18,111 bases of DNA from Avimicrobium caecorum (GTDB lineage Bacteria; Bacillota; Clostridia; Oscillospirales; Ruminococcaceae), in contig CAJFNJ010000018.1 of assembly GCA_904394705.1 (NCBI GenBank), forward strand, positions 1 through 18,111, in the 5' to 3' direction. The first letter of the stretch is position 1. The number at the start of each line of letters is the position of its first letter. The position numbers were made by a program, and so were the translations under genes. Positions 6,572 to 14,410 of this stretch are shown here, one piece after another. A model generated the notes under the pieces. It made no database searches, was not told the origin of the DNA, and worked only from the letters and a program-made list of their open reading frames with translations.

Positions 6572-7680
6572 TCCGTATTGAAAATCTCCGCAAGGAGTTT
6601 GATAAGGGTGTTGTCGCTCTGGACAGCATCAATCTCACCTTTGATGAGGGCAGCTTCATTGCCCTGCTCGGCCCGTCCGGCTGCGGCAAGACCACAACCC
6701 TCAACTGTATCGCCGGCCTGCTGGAACCCACCAGCGGCTCCATCTACTTCGATGACCGGGATGTCACCAATCTGGCGCCCAAGGACCGCAACATCGGCAT
6801 GGTGTTCCAGTCCTATGCCCTCTATCCCCACATGAAGGTCATCGACAACATCGCCTTCTCGCTCAAGCAGAAGGGCATGCCCAAGGCCGAACGCCATGAA
6901 AAGGCCCGTCAGATGGCCCGGAAGCTCCAGATCGAGCACCTGCTCGACCGTATGCCCGGCGAACTCTCGGGCGGTCAGCAGCAGCGTGTTTCCATGGCCC
7001 GCGCGCTGGTCAAGGAGCCGCAGGTCCTGCTGCTGGACGAGCCCATGTCCAACCTGGATGCCCGTCTGAAGATCGAGATCCGGGACGAGATCCGCCGCAT
7101 CCAGCAGGATCTGGGCGTTACCTCCATCATTGTAACCCACGACCAGGAGGAGGCCATGGCCATGGCAGACAAGATCGCCATCCTGGATAACGGACGCATC
7201 CAGCAGTTCGATACCCCTGAGATGCTCTACCACAAGCCTGCCAACCTGTTTGTAGCCCACTTCATGGGCAACCCGCCCATGAACTTCATCGATGCTTCGG
7301 TGGAGGAAGAGGACGGCACCCTCTGGCTGCGGGGCGGCAGCTTCCGGGTCAAGGCACCCGCTGCCATGGCGGAAAAGCTCGCCGGCAAGGCCGGACAGGC
7401 CGTGGTGATCGGCGTGCGCAGCCATCAGATGAATGTGCTGCTGGCTCCCGCTGAGGAGACCATGGAACTGCACCTGTCGCTGGTGGAGAACCTGGGCAAG
7501 GACATCATGATCTCCGGCGATCTGGACGGCGCCCTGGTGCGTGTGACCATTCCCGCCAACTTCGAGGGCAGCTATGAGCAGCTGCGGGAGCTGCGCCGTC
7601 AGGGCGGCAGCGTGTATCTGAAGCTGCATGAGGACTATAATATCTTTGACAGGGAAAGCGGAGTCAATCTGCTGATCTGA
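6568..7680 (+). CDS. ugpC: ABC transporter ATP-binding protein (MalK/UgpC-type)
   Basis: A 370-residue ATPase that powers the importer from the cytoplasmic face. Walker A is GPSGCGKTT (35-43), the Q-loop Gln81, the signature LSGGQQQR (133-140), Walker B VLLLDEP (153-159), the D-loop SNLD (161-164) and the switch His191. The region after about 235 (FMGNPPMNFI onward) is the TOBE/OB regulatory domain of the MalK/UgpC/MsmX group. The start ATG overlaps the stop of permease 2. The symbol follows the ugp-like operon order; sequence alone fits any member of this subfamily, and such an ATPase can serve several importers in Bacillota. Confidence 0.92.
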   Translation: MIRIENLRKEFDKGVVALDSINLTFDEGSFIALLGPSGCGKTTTLNCIAGLLEPTSGSIYFDDRDVTNLAPKDRNIGMVFQSYALYPHMKVIDNIAFSLKQKGMPKAERHEKARQMARKLQIEHLLDRMPGELSGGQQQRVSMARALVKEPQVLLLDEPMSNLDARLKIEIRDEIRRIQQDLGVTSIIVTHDQEEAMAMADKIAILDNGRIQQFDTPEMLYHKPANLFVAHFMGNPPMNFIDASVEEEDGTLWLRGGSFRVKAPAAMAEKLAGKAGQAVVIGVRSHQMNVLLAPAEETMELHLSLVENLGKDIMISGDLDGALVRVTIPANFEGSYEQLRELRRQGGSVYLKLHEDYNIFDRESGVNLLI

Positions 7681-7697
7681 ACAGGGAGGGACCAAGC

Positions 7698-8444
7698 ATG
7701 ACATTTCTGGAACAGCTCAAGGCAGATCACGGCAGGAAGCTGATGATCGGCGGACACCGGGGCCATCTTTCGGAGGTCCGGGAGAATACCATCGAAAACT
7801 ACAAGCAGATCCTGGGCAGCGGCATCAGCCATATCGAGATCGATATCCAGCTCACCAAGGACGATGTGGCTGTGATCTATCACGATTATGAGCTCAGCGA
7901 GCGCACCAGCCTCACCGGACGCATCCGGGATTACACCCTGGCAGAGCTAAAGGCTGCCTTTGAGATCGATACCCTGGATGAGTCGGTGGCCTGGTGCAAG
8001 GAAAACCATCAGGCTATCGCCTTCGAGCTCAAGAGCCGGGCACTGGATATGTATGACTTCATGCCTGAGATCGCCCGTCAGATGGTGGAAGTGCTGCGGA
8101 AGTATGACTTCTTTGATATGTGCTTTGTATTCAGCACCGATTTCCGCACCCTGCGCATGATCAAGGACATGGAGCCCCGCACCCCCATCGGCCTGATCGT
8201 GCCCTTTATCCCGGCTGATCCGGTGAAGCTCATGCGGGAGATGGACGCCATCATCTATCTGGTGTACCTGGACTCCCTGAGCCCTGAGATTGTCCGCAGC
8301 CTGCATGAGGCCGGCTACTATGTGGACGGCTCCATCGTCAACACCCCCGAGCGCATGAAGGCAGCCATTGAGCTGGGCGTGGACCTCATCGAGAGCGACC
8401 ACCCGCTGGAGATGATGAAGCTGTATGAGGAGATGACCCGATGA
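7698..8444 (+). CDS. ugpQ: Glycerophosphodiester phosphodiesterase (UgpQ-like, cytoplasmic)
   Basis: A 248-residue enzyme (EC 3.1.4.46 class) that would hydrolyse glycerophosphodiesters to sn-glycerol-3-phosphate and an alcohol. GDPD motifs are complete: His20-Arg21 (GHRG), Glu29-Asn30 (ENT), the metal ligands Glu47 and Asp49 (IEIDIQ), the second catalytic His62 (YHD) and FELKS at 109-113. There is no signal peptide, so it acts inside the cell on imported substrate, like E. coli UgpQ. Its position directly after the transporter ATPase mirrors ugpBAECQ. GGGAGGG precedes the ATG. The stop overlaps the next start in ATGA. Confidence 0.9.
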   Translation: MTFLEQLKADHGRKLMIGGHRGHLSEVRENTIENYKQILGSGISHIEIDIQLTKDDVAVIYHDYELSERTSLTGRIRDYTLAELKAAFEIDTLDESVAWCKENHQAIAFELKSRALDMYDFMPEIARQMVEVLRKYDFFDMCFVFSTDFRTLRMIKDMEPRTPIGLIVPFIPADPVKLMREMDAIIYLVYLDSLSPEIVRSLHEAGYYVDGSIVNTPERMKAAIELGVDLIESDHPLEMMKLYEEMTR

Positions 8445-9187
8445 TCGCCAACTATCACACCCATACCCGCTGGTGCCGCCATGCCACCGGAGAGATCGAG
8501 GACTACATCCAGGAGGCGGTGCGCAAGGGACTGAGAGCTGTGGCAATCACCGAGCATGTGCCCCACAGCCAGAATTTTGACCCCCGCCGGATGCAGTGGG
8601 AGGAATTCCCTGCCTACAACGCCGAGCTGGACCGGCTGATCGAGAAATATCAGGATCAGATCCATGTCATCAAGGGATTCGAGTGCGAGTACTATCCCTT
8701 CGCCCTGGAAAACTACAAGATGTTCCGGGATCAGTACGGCTATAAACTGCTGATCCTGGGTCACCATACCAACAAGGACCGCACTGCCGACAACTTCGCC
8801 CCCAAGGGGGAAGCGGAGATGAAGCAGTATGCCGACGAGGTCATTGAGGGACTGCGTACCGGGCTGTTCACCTTCCTGGCCCATCCCGATGTGCCCTTCT
8901 GCGGCTATACCGGCTCGGCGGATTTTGCCCTGGAGCAGATGGGACGCATCTTTGCCGTCTGCGAGGAGCTGGGCATTCCGGTGGAGATCAACGCCAACGG
9001 CTACCGGGATAAGCGCGCCTATCCCGACCGCCGGGTGTGGGAACTCTCCCGGCAGTACAAGCTCACCTGGCTCATCAATTCGGATGCCCATGAGGTGGCG
9101 CATCTCTGCGATGAGGCCGGTGTGGGCGGTACCGAGGCCTTTGCCCGGGAACTGGGCATTCCGGTCACCGAGTGGTTCGACTGGTAA
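8441..9187 (+). CDS. PHP-domain phosphoesterase (HisK-like)
   Basis: A 248-residue metal-dependent phosphoesterase of the PHP family. The trinuclear site ligands are visible: His6 and His8 (YHTHT), His14, Glu38-His39 (TEH), Glu81, His108, His148 (LAHPD), and Asp215 with His217 (SDAH). HisK-type histidinol phosphatases share this layout, but no histidine gene is near. The gene is coupled by ATGA overlap to the phosphodiesterase and ends the transport operon. Context therefore suggests a phosphomonoesterase acting on the released glycerol-3-phosphate or head-group phosphate, or a second phosphodiesterase. That role is inference; the fold assignment is firm. Confidence 0.85.
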   Translation: MIANYHTHTRWCRHATGEIEDYIQEAVRKGLRAVAITEHVPHSQNFDPRRMQWEEFPAYNAELDRLIEKYQDQIHVIKGFECEYYPFALENYKMFRDQYGYKLLILGHHTNKDRTADNFAPKGEAEMKQYADEVIEGLRTGLFTFLAHPDVPFCGYTGSADFALEQMGRIFAVCEELGIPVEINANGYRDKRAYPDRRVWELSRQYKLTWLINSDAHEVAHLCDEAGVGGTEAFARELGIPVTEWFDW

Positions 9188-9206
9188 CCCCCTGCTATCA
9201 CAAGAG

Positions 9207-9243
9207 AAGCACGGAATCAGCAGTGGTTCCGTGCTTTTTTATT
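9207..9243 (+). terminator. Terminator of the transport operon
   Basis: A perfect 10-bp stem, AAGCACGGAA (9207-9216) with TTCCGTGCTT (9227-9236), continues into a T-run. It lies 19 nt after the PHP gene and closes the six-gene operon. Confidence 0.9.
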
Positions 9244-9280
9244 TCCCGGGGAAAGCCGGGGGACTGATACAGAAATCCTA

Positions 9281-9309
9281 TTTACAAGCCCGGATAAATT
9301 CGGTATTAT
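9281..9309 (+). promoter_or_regulatory. Promoter of the Nudix-LysR operon
   Basis: TTTACA (9281-9286) and TATTAT (9304-9309) each match consensus at five of six positions and are separated by exactly 17 bp. The expected leader is short, about 25 nt, before GAGGAGG and the ATG at 9342. Confidence 0.75.
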
Positions 9310-9341
9310 CAATATAGAATGCGGAAAAGAGGAGGAACACC

Positions 9342-9830
9342 ATGAACGGCATCAATACCACCCTCTGTTATCTCAAGCGGGGCGAGGAATACCTCATGCT
9401 TCACCGGGTGAAAAAGGAGGGCGACCTCAACAAGGATAAATGGATCGGCATCGGCGGCAAGTTCGAAGCCGGGGAGAGCCCCGAGGACTGTCTCTGCCGG
9501 GAGGTGCTGGAGGAGACCGGCCTCACCCTGCACAGCTGGCGGTACCGGGGGATTGTCACCTTTGTATCGGACGAGTACGGCACCGAATATATGCACCTCT
9601 TTGACTCGGAGGACTTCTCCGGGGAGATCAAGGACTGTGACGAGGGGGATCTGGAGTGGATTCACCGGGGGCGCCTGCTGGAACTGACCCTCTGGGAAGG
9701 AGACCGCATCTTCCTGCGGCTGCTGGAGACTGACTGTCCCTTCTTCTCGCTCAAACTGCGGTATGAGGGGGACCATCTGGTCCAGGCGGTGCTGGATGGG
9801 CGGCAGATCCTGCCGGAGGCAGAGGCATGA
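9342..9830 (+). CDS. Nudix hydrolase (MutT/8-oxo-dGTPase type)
   Basis: A 162-residue hydrolase of nucleoside diphosphates linked to another group. The Nudix box runs from Gly39 to Leu61: GKFEAGES at its start and REVLEETGL at its end, with Arg53, Glu54, Glu57 and Glu58 as the catalytic and metal residues. The N-terminal pattern TTLCYLKRGEEYLMLHR and the partial motif WIGIGGK are typical of the MutT/YtkD-like 8-oxo-dGTP diphosphatase group, but substrate cannot be assigned reliably. The ribosome binding site GAGGAGG precedes the ATG. It is the first gene of a four-gene operon, and its stop overlaps the next start. Confidence 0.9.
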   Translation: MNGINTTLCYLKRGEEYLMLHRVKKEGDLNKDKWIGIGGKFEAGESPEDCLCREVLEETGLTLHSWRYRGIVTFVSDEYGTEYMHLFDSEDFSGEIKDCDEGDLEWIHRGRLLELTLWEGDRIFLRLLETDCPFFSLKLRYEGDHLVQAVLDGRQILPEAEA

Positions 9831-11146
9831 GGCGGCTGGCGGCACTGGGCTGCCTGCTGCTGACCCTGTTCCTCACCGGCTGTACCGGCGAAACCTTCAC
9901 CCCCAATGCCGATGTGAAGCCGGCAGGCAGTGAGCTGACCGTCTGGTTTGTGAGCGATCTGCACCTGCTCTCGGAGGAGCTCACCGACCAGAGCCCGGAA
10001 TTCCTCACCATGATCGCCCGGGGAGACGGCAAGACCGCCCACTATTCCCAGGAGATCGGAAAGGCGCTGGTATGGCAGATCACCTCCCTGCCCGAGGAGG
10101 AGCGTCCCGATGTGCTGCTGGCAGCGGGGGATCTCACCTTCAACGGGGAAAAGCTCAGCCATGAAACAGTGGCGGGGCTGTTTGAGGAGATCGAAGCCGC
10201 CGGCGTGCCGGTGCTGACCCTGCCCGGCAACCACGATGTGAACAACGGCATGGCCTACCGCTATACCGGCAATACGGCGGAACCCACCGAAACGGTCACA
10301 GCCCAGGAGTTCCGGGAGATTTACCGGGCCTATGGCTGGGAGGACAGTCTGCTGCGGGATACCGCGTCGATGAGCTATGTCTGGGAGCCGGCGGAGGATC
10401 TCTGGATCATCGCCATTGACGGCAACACCGATTCCCACAGCGGCTGGGTGGACGATGAAACCCTCTCCTGGCTGGACAAGGTGCTCACCCAGGCAGAGGA
10501 GGAGGGCAAGGCCGTGCTCACCTTCAGCCATCAGAACCTGGTGCGGCACAATGCCCGGTTCCCGTTCGGGTACACCTTCGGCAATGCCATGACCGTCCGG
10601 GAACTGATGGCGGATCACGGCGTGAACCTCAACCTCTCGGGACATATCCATATCCAGCATATCGGGGAGTTTGACGGCCTCCATGAGGTGACCACCTCGG
10701 CGCTCTCCATTGCCGAGAACCACATCGGCGTGGTGGAGATCGACCCGGAGCGGAACGCCAGCTATCAGATCCGGGAACTGGACGTAGCGGGTTATGCCCG
10801 GCAAGCGGGGCTTTCTGACCCGAACCTGCTGGACTTCGGGACATACAGCCGGGATTACTTCCGGGAGAACAGCATGCGCACCATGGGCGAGAAGCTCGAT
10901 GCCATGGGCGTTTCCGAGGCGGACCGGGAGCTGATGCTCGAGGCAGCCGGGGAATTCAATCTGCGGTACTTCACCGGACGGACGGTGGACTACCAGGAGG
11001 AGCTGGCGGCACTGCCGGGGTATGCCCTCTGGAATGAACTGCCCGACGGCATGGGGGATTATTTTGCCTTTATCCTCGATTCGGAGAAAAAGGACGAAAC
11101 CCAGGGGGACTTCGGTTCCCTCTGGCTGAAAGGAGAAAACACATGA
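9827..11146 (+). CDS. Calcineurin-like metallophosphoesterase lipoprotein
   Basis: A 439-residue exported, lipid-anchored phosphoesterase. The signal peptide ends in the lipobox LTGC (Cys19). Metallophosphatase motifs occur in order: Asp44-Leu-His46 (SDLH), Gly101-Asp102 (AAGDLTFNG), GNHD (134-137), His235 (FSHQ) and GHIH (272-275). These are the dimetal ligands of the family, so the enzyme should be active on the outer face of the membrane. The C-terminal 130 residues have no motif I recognise. The ATG overlaps the Nudix stop. Substrate unknown; nucleotides, phospholipids and cell-wall phosphates are all possible for such lipoproteins. Confidence 0.88.
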   Translation: MRRLAALGCLLLTLFLTGCTGETFTPNADVKPAGSELTVWFVSDLHLLSEELTDQSPEFLTMIARGDGKTAHYSQEIGKALVWQITSLPEEERPDVLLAAGDLTFNGEKLSHETVAGLFEEIEAAGVPVLTLPGNHDVNNGMAYRYTGNTAEPTETVTAQEFREIYRAYGWEDSLLRDTASMSYVWEPAEDLWIIAIDGNTDSHSGWVDDETLSWLDKVLTQAEEEGKAVLTFSHQNLVRHNARFPFGYTFGNAMTVRELMADHGVNLNLSGHIHIQHIGEFDGLHEVTTSALSIAENHIGVVEIDPERNASYQIRELDVAGYARQAGLSDPNLLDFGTYSRDYFRENSMRTMGEKLDAMGVSEADRELMLEAAGEFNLRYFTGRTVDYQEELAALPGYALWNELPDGMGDYFAFILDSEKKDETQGDFGSLWLKGENT

Positions 11147-11796
11147 CCGGAAGATGGAGCGCAGTGCTTTTTGACTTTGACTACACCCTCGGGGACACCG
11201 AACGGGGCATCGTGGCAAGCACCCGGTATGCCCTGGAACAGATGGGACTGTCCCAGCCGCCGGAAGGGGAGATCCGCCGCACCATCGGCATGACCCTGGA
11301 GCGGAGTTTCACTGCCCTCACCGGCAGCACCGACCCTGCGGGGCAGGCGGAGTTCAGCCGGCTTTTCAATGAAAAGGCCGAGGAGGTCATGGTGGATTCG
11401 GCGGTGCTCTATCCCGGCGCCCGGGAGCTGTTTGACTGGCTGGAAACCCAGGGGATCGCCGCCGGGGTAGTCACCAACAAGAACCGTCCCCGGATCGCCG
11501 CCATTCTGGAGCGGGCGGGGATCAGCCCGGCGGTGCTGGTGAGCGCCCAGGACGCCGTTCCCAAGCCTGCCCCGGATGGGATTCTGCTGGCGGCCCGGAG
11601 TCTGCGCCTTCCGCCGGAACAGGTGCTCTATATCGGGGACAGCCTCACCGATGAGGCGGCGGCCCGGGCGGCGGGGTGCGGATTCATTGCCCTGACCACC
11701 GGCGCCACCCTGCCGGAGGAGTTTGCCCGGGATACAGAGCTCTGCGAAAACCTCATCGCCCTCCGGGAGCGGCTGGAACAGGAGGGGAGAGCATGA
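11143..11796 (+). CDS. HAD-superfamily phosphatase (phosphoglycolate phosphatase-like)
   Basis: A 217-residue cytoplasmic phosphatase. HAD motif I is DFDYTL with nucleophile Asp11 and acid/base Asp13, motif II is Thr111 (VVTNKN), motif III is Lys141 (PKPAPDG) and motif IV is GDSLTD with Asp166 and Asp170. The helical cap lies between residues 17 and 90, the arrangement of the Gph/PpaX/beta-phosphoglucomutase group. AAAGGAG precedes the ATG, which overlaps the previous stop in ATGA. Its substrate is unknown; the operon joins it to two other phosphate-ester or pyrophosphate hydrolases. Confidence 0.88.
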   Translation: MTGRWSAVLFDFDYTLGDTERGIVASTRYALEQMGLSQPPEGEIRRTIGMTLERSFTALTGSTDPAGQAEFSRLFNEKAEEVMVDSAVLYPGARELFDWLETQGIAAGVVTNKNRPRIAAILERAGISPAVLVSAQDAVPKPAPDGILLAARSLRLPPEQVLYIGDSLTDEAAARAAGCGFIALTTGATLPEEFARDTELCENLIALRERLEQEGRA

Positions 11797-12680
11797 CCAT
11801 CCGGCATCTGCGGATCTTTGCGGCGGTGGTGGACTGCGGCACCATGCACGCTGCCGCCCAGAAGCTCTATCTCTCCCAGCCCACCATCACCCAGGCGGTG
11901 AAGGAACTGGAGGAGCACTATGGCTGTCTGCTGTTTGAACGGTACGGGCGGCGGCTGATGATCACCCCGGCGGGACAGGAACTGCTGGGCCATGCCCGGG
12001 AACTGCTGGGCGTCTATGAGCGGATGGAACAGAGCATGAAGCAGCAGGCGGGACAGAAGCTGCTGCGCATCGGGGCGACGGTGATCCTGGCGGAACAGCT
12101 GCTGGTGCCGCTGGTCCGGGCGTTTGAGGGACAGAACCCGGAGGTGCGGGTGGAGGTGCTGGTGGATAATTCCTCGGTACTGGAGAGCCGTCTGCTCAGC
12201 GGGGAGCTGGACGCTGCCCTGCTGGATGCCGCCGGGCGCAGCGGGGAGATCCAGCTGCGTCCCTTCCTGCGGGAGGAGCTGTCGGTGGCGGCGGCGCCGT
12301 TCTATCCTCTGGCCCAGTGTCCGGCGCCGGTGACAGCCCGGCAGCTGGCAGAGTGCGACTTCATTATGCGGGAGGAGGGCAGTATGCCCCGGCTGCGTCT
12401 GGCGGCGTTCCTGGGACAGTACGGCCTGACCCCGCGGATCAAGTGGTCCTGCACCAATCTGCACACAGTGGTGCAGGCGGTGAAGGCGGGCATGGGAGTA
12501 TCGGTGCTCTCGCCGGTGCTGATGCGGGAGGAACTGGCGGCAGGCACCCTGCGGGAGATCCCGGTGGAGGGCTTTGCCGAAACCCGGGAGATCTCGGTGG
12601 CAGTGCGCCGGGGACGGAGCGATTATGCGCCCCTGGAGCGTTTTCTGGACTTCTGTCAGGAACAGTCCGCCCAGTTCTGA
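11793..12680 (+). CDS. LysR-family transcriptional regulator
   Basis: A 295-residue regulator. The N-terminal helix-turn-helix covers about residues 1-60, with AAAQKLYLSQPTITQAVKEL as recognition region, followed by a linker helix and a two-lobe periplasmic-binding-like effector domain from about 90. The start is the ATG at 11793: it overlaps the HAD stop, has AGGAGGGG before it and gives the family's usual length; the frame stays open upstream but that part reads as nonsense. LysR genes usually sit divergent from their targets, so a distal place in an operon is less common. It may regulate its own operon or genes elsewhere, for example the MATE gene that follows. Confidence 0.9.
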   Translation: MTIRHLRIFAAVVDCGTMHAAAQKLYLSQPTITQAVKELEEHYGCLLFERYGRRLMITPAGQELLGHARELLGVYERMEQSMKQQAGQKLLRIGATVILAEQLLVPLVRAFEGQNPEVRVEVLVDNSSVLESRLLSGELDAALLDAAGRSGEIQLRPFLREELSVAAAPFYPLAQCPAPVTARQLAECDFIMREEGSMPRLRLAAFLGQYGLTPRIKWSCTNLHTVVQAVKAGMGVSVLSPVLMREELAAGTLREIPVEGFAETREISVAVRRGRSDYAPLERFLDFCQEQSAQF

Positions 12681-12718
12681 GCCAGGCTTTTATCAGGATA
12701 AAGACAAACAACGCAAAG

Positions 12719-12745
12719 AAACCCCGGGCAGATCCGGGTTTTTTT
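12719..12745 (+). terminator. Terminator of the Nudix-LysR operon
   Basis: An AACCCCGG arm pairs with CCGGGTT around a short loop and is followed by seven T residues. It lies about 40 nt after the LysR stop codon. Confidence 0.8.
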
Positions 12746-12795
12746 GTATGTTGTCACGAAACTGATGTTTTGGGTAAAAATCCGCTGAAAACCCA

Positions 12796-12824
12796 TTGCG
12801 TTTCCCCGATAAACCTGCTATAAC
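12796..12824 (+). promoter_or_regulatory. Promoter of the MATE gene
   Basis: TTGCGT (12796-12801) and TATAAC (12819-12824) are separated by 17 bp. Transcription from here would start near 12831 and give a leader of about 125 nt before the ATG at 12958. Confidence 0.6.
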
Positions 12825-12880
12825 ATGGGTAGTGATCCGCATCTGGCAGACGGACTGTCCGGGTGCCCAATCCCAAAAGT

Positions 12881-12914
12881 GAGAAGAGGCTGTTTTGCGG
12901 CCTTTCTTTTTTTG
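12881..12914 (+). other. Possible attenuator hairpin in the MATE leader
   Basis: An imperfect stem (GAGAAGAGGC against GCCTTTCTT, with G-U pairs and a mismatch) is followed by a run of seven T residues inside the untranslated leader. It could be a weak conditional terminator. I recognise no riboswitch aptamer upstream of it. Confidence 0.3.
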
Positions 12915-12957
12915 CGTCATTTTTTCAGTATTACTGCCGAGGAGAGGTACGATTCAC

Positions 12958-14358
12958 ATGAGCAATGAGATGACTTCCCAGAACCAGATCACCGAAGGCG
13001 GAATCCTCCGCCCGCTGCTGGCTTTCTTCTTCCCCATCCTGCTGGGCACCTTTTTCCAGCAGCTCTATAACACGGCTGACGCTGTGGTTGTGGGCAACTA
13101 TGTGGGCACTGTGGCTCTGGCTGCCGTAGGCGGCTCCACCGGTACCCTCATCGGCCTGTTCGTCAACCTGTTCGTGGGCGTGGCGTCCGGTTCCACCGTC
13201 ATCATCGCCCAGTGCTACGGCGCCCGGGACTTCGGCGGCGTCCGCAAGACGGTCCACACCTCGGTTGCCATCGCCATTGCCGGCGGCCTCATCGCCATGG
13301 TAGTCACCCTCATCGGCGCAGACCCTGCCCTCCGTGCCATGGGTACTCCCGCCGATGTCATTCCCGATGCCACACTCTATCTCCGGATCTATGCCCTGGG
13401 CATGGTGCCCTCTTTCCTCTATAATATAGGATCGGGTATCCTCCGGGCTGTGGGCGATACCAAGCGTCCGCTCTACTTCCTCATCATCGCCTGTCTGACC
13501 AATATCGTCCTGGACGTGCTGTTCGTTGTAGGCTTTGGCATGGGAGTGCTGGGCGTTGCCACCGCCACCGTTATTTCGCAGGTGGTATCCTGTGTGCTGG
13601 TAATGCTCATGCTCATGCGCAGCACCAGTGTATTCAGCGTGCACCGCAGTGAGATCGGCTTCACCGATTACAGCACCCGCCGGGTTCTGCGTGTGGGCTT
13701 ACCTGCTGCCCTCCAGAGCAACATGTTCACCATCGCCAACATCATTATCCAGTCCTGCATCAACTCCTTCGGCACCGATACCGTCGCCGCCTGGACCGCT
13801 TACGGCAAGGTGGACGGTCTGTTCTGGATGATCATGGGTGCGCTGGGTATTTCGGTCACCACCTTTGTGGGACAGAACTTCGGCGCCCAGAAATACCGCC
13901 GGGTACGCCGCAGTGTGCGGATCGGCCTGCTCATGGGCTTTGCCATTGCCGGACTGTGCAGCGCGGTGCTGCTGACCTTCGCCCATACCCTGCTGAGCTG
14001 GTTCACCACTTCGGAAAATGTGCTGAATATCGGTATGCGCACCGTACAGCTCACCATTCCGTTCTACTTCACCTATGTGAGCGTGGAAGTGCTCTCGGGC
14101 GCTGTGCGCGGCACCGGCGATTCCTTCTGGCCGATGATCATCTCCGCCAGCGGTATCTGCCTGCTGCGTATGCTCTGGGTATTCCTGGTGGTTCCCATGT
14201 TCCCTGGCTTCGATACCATCGTCATGATCTTCCCCATCAGCTGGGGCGCCACTTCGCTGATCTTTGCCGCCTACTATCTCCAGGGCGGCTGGCTGCGCCG
14301 GCGTATCTCCATCATGGGCTATGCCCCTGAGGACCGGAGCAATCCCGCTCAGGGCTGA
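12958..14358 (+). CDS. MATE-family multidrug/Na+ antiporter
   Basis: A 466-residue inner membrane efflux protein with about twelve predicted helices in two related halves. Family features include the start ILRPLLAFFFPILLGTFFQQLYNTADAVVVGNYVG, broken here at GTFFQQLYNTADAVVVG, and the second-half counterpart around GLPAALQSNMFTIANIIIQS; GTGDSFWPMI occurs near residue 385. MATE proteins export cationic drugs or metabolites in exchange for Na+ or H+. The ATG at 12958 has GGAGAGG 10 nt before it. An in-frame upstream ATG at 12895 lacks a ribosome binding site and adds an atypical N-terminus. The gene is monocistronic, between its own promoter and terminator. Substrate unknown. Confidence 0.9.
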   Translation: MSNEMTSQNQITEGGILRPLLAFFFPILLGTFFQQLYNTADAVVVGNYVGTVALAAVGGSTGTLIGLFVNLFVGVASGSTVIIAQCYGARDFGGVRKTVHTSVAIAIAGGLIAMVVTLIGADPALRAMGTPADVIPDATLYLRIYALGMVPSFLYNIGSGILRAVGDTKRPLYFLIIACLTNIVLDVLFVVGFGMGVLGVATATVISQVVSCVLVMLMLMRSTSVFSVHRSEIGFTDYSTRRVLRVGLPAALQSNMFTIANIIIQSCINSFGTDTVAAWTAYGKVDGLFWMIMGALGISVTTFVGQNFGAQKYRRVRRSVRIGLLMGFAIAGLCSAVLLTFAHTLLSWFTTSENVLNIGMRTVQLTIPFYFTYVSVEVLSGAVRGTGDSFWPMIISASGICLLRMLWVFLVVPMFPGFDTIVMIFPISWGATSLIFAAYYLQGGWLRRRISIMGYAPEDRSNPAQG

Positions 14359-14368
14359 GTATAAAAAC

Positions 14369-14405
14369 AAAAGACCGTCGGAAAATTCCGGCGGTCTTTT
14401 TTTGT
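14369..14405. terminator. Bidirectional terminator between MATE and the convergent gene
   Basis: AAAGACCG and CGGAA pair with TTCCG and CGGTCTTT with one G-T position in the stem. The plus strand ends in a long T-run and the minus strand in TTTTGTTTTTA. It sits between two converging genes and can serve both. Confidence 0.85.
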
Positions 14406-14410
14406 TGGGG

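Noticed and set aside
8441..9187. Histidinol-phosphatase function for the PHP protein
   Set aside because: The fold fits, but there are no histidine genes nearby and the gene is coupled to a glycerophosphodiester phosphodiesterase.
9662..11218. A 518-codon minus-strand open frame across the metallophosphoesterase gene
   Set aside because: Antisense shadow; the plus-strand gene carries the full set of metallophosphatase motifs and fits the chain of ATGA overlaps.
12831..12957. Riboswitch in the MATE leader, for example a guanidine sensor
   Set aside because: I could not find the conserved blocks of any guanidine, TPP, SAM or preQ1 aptamer; only a weak hairpin followed by T residues is present.
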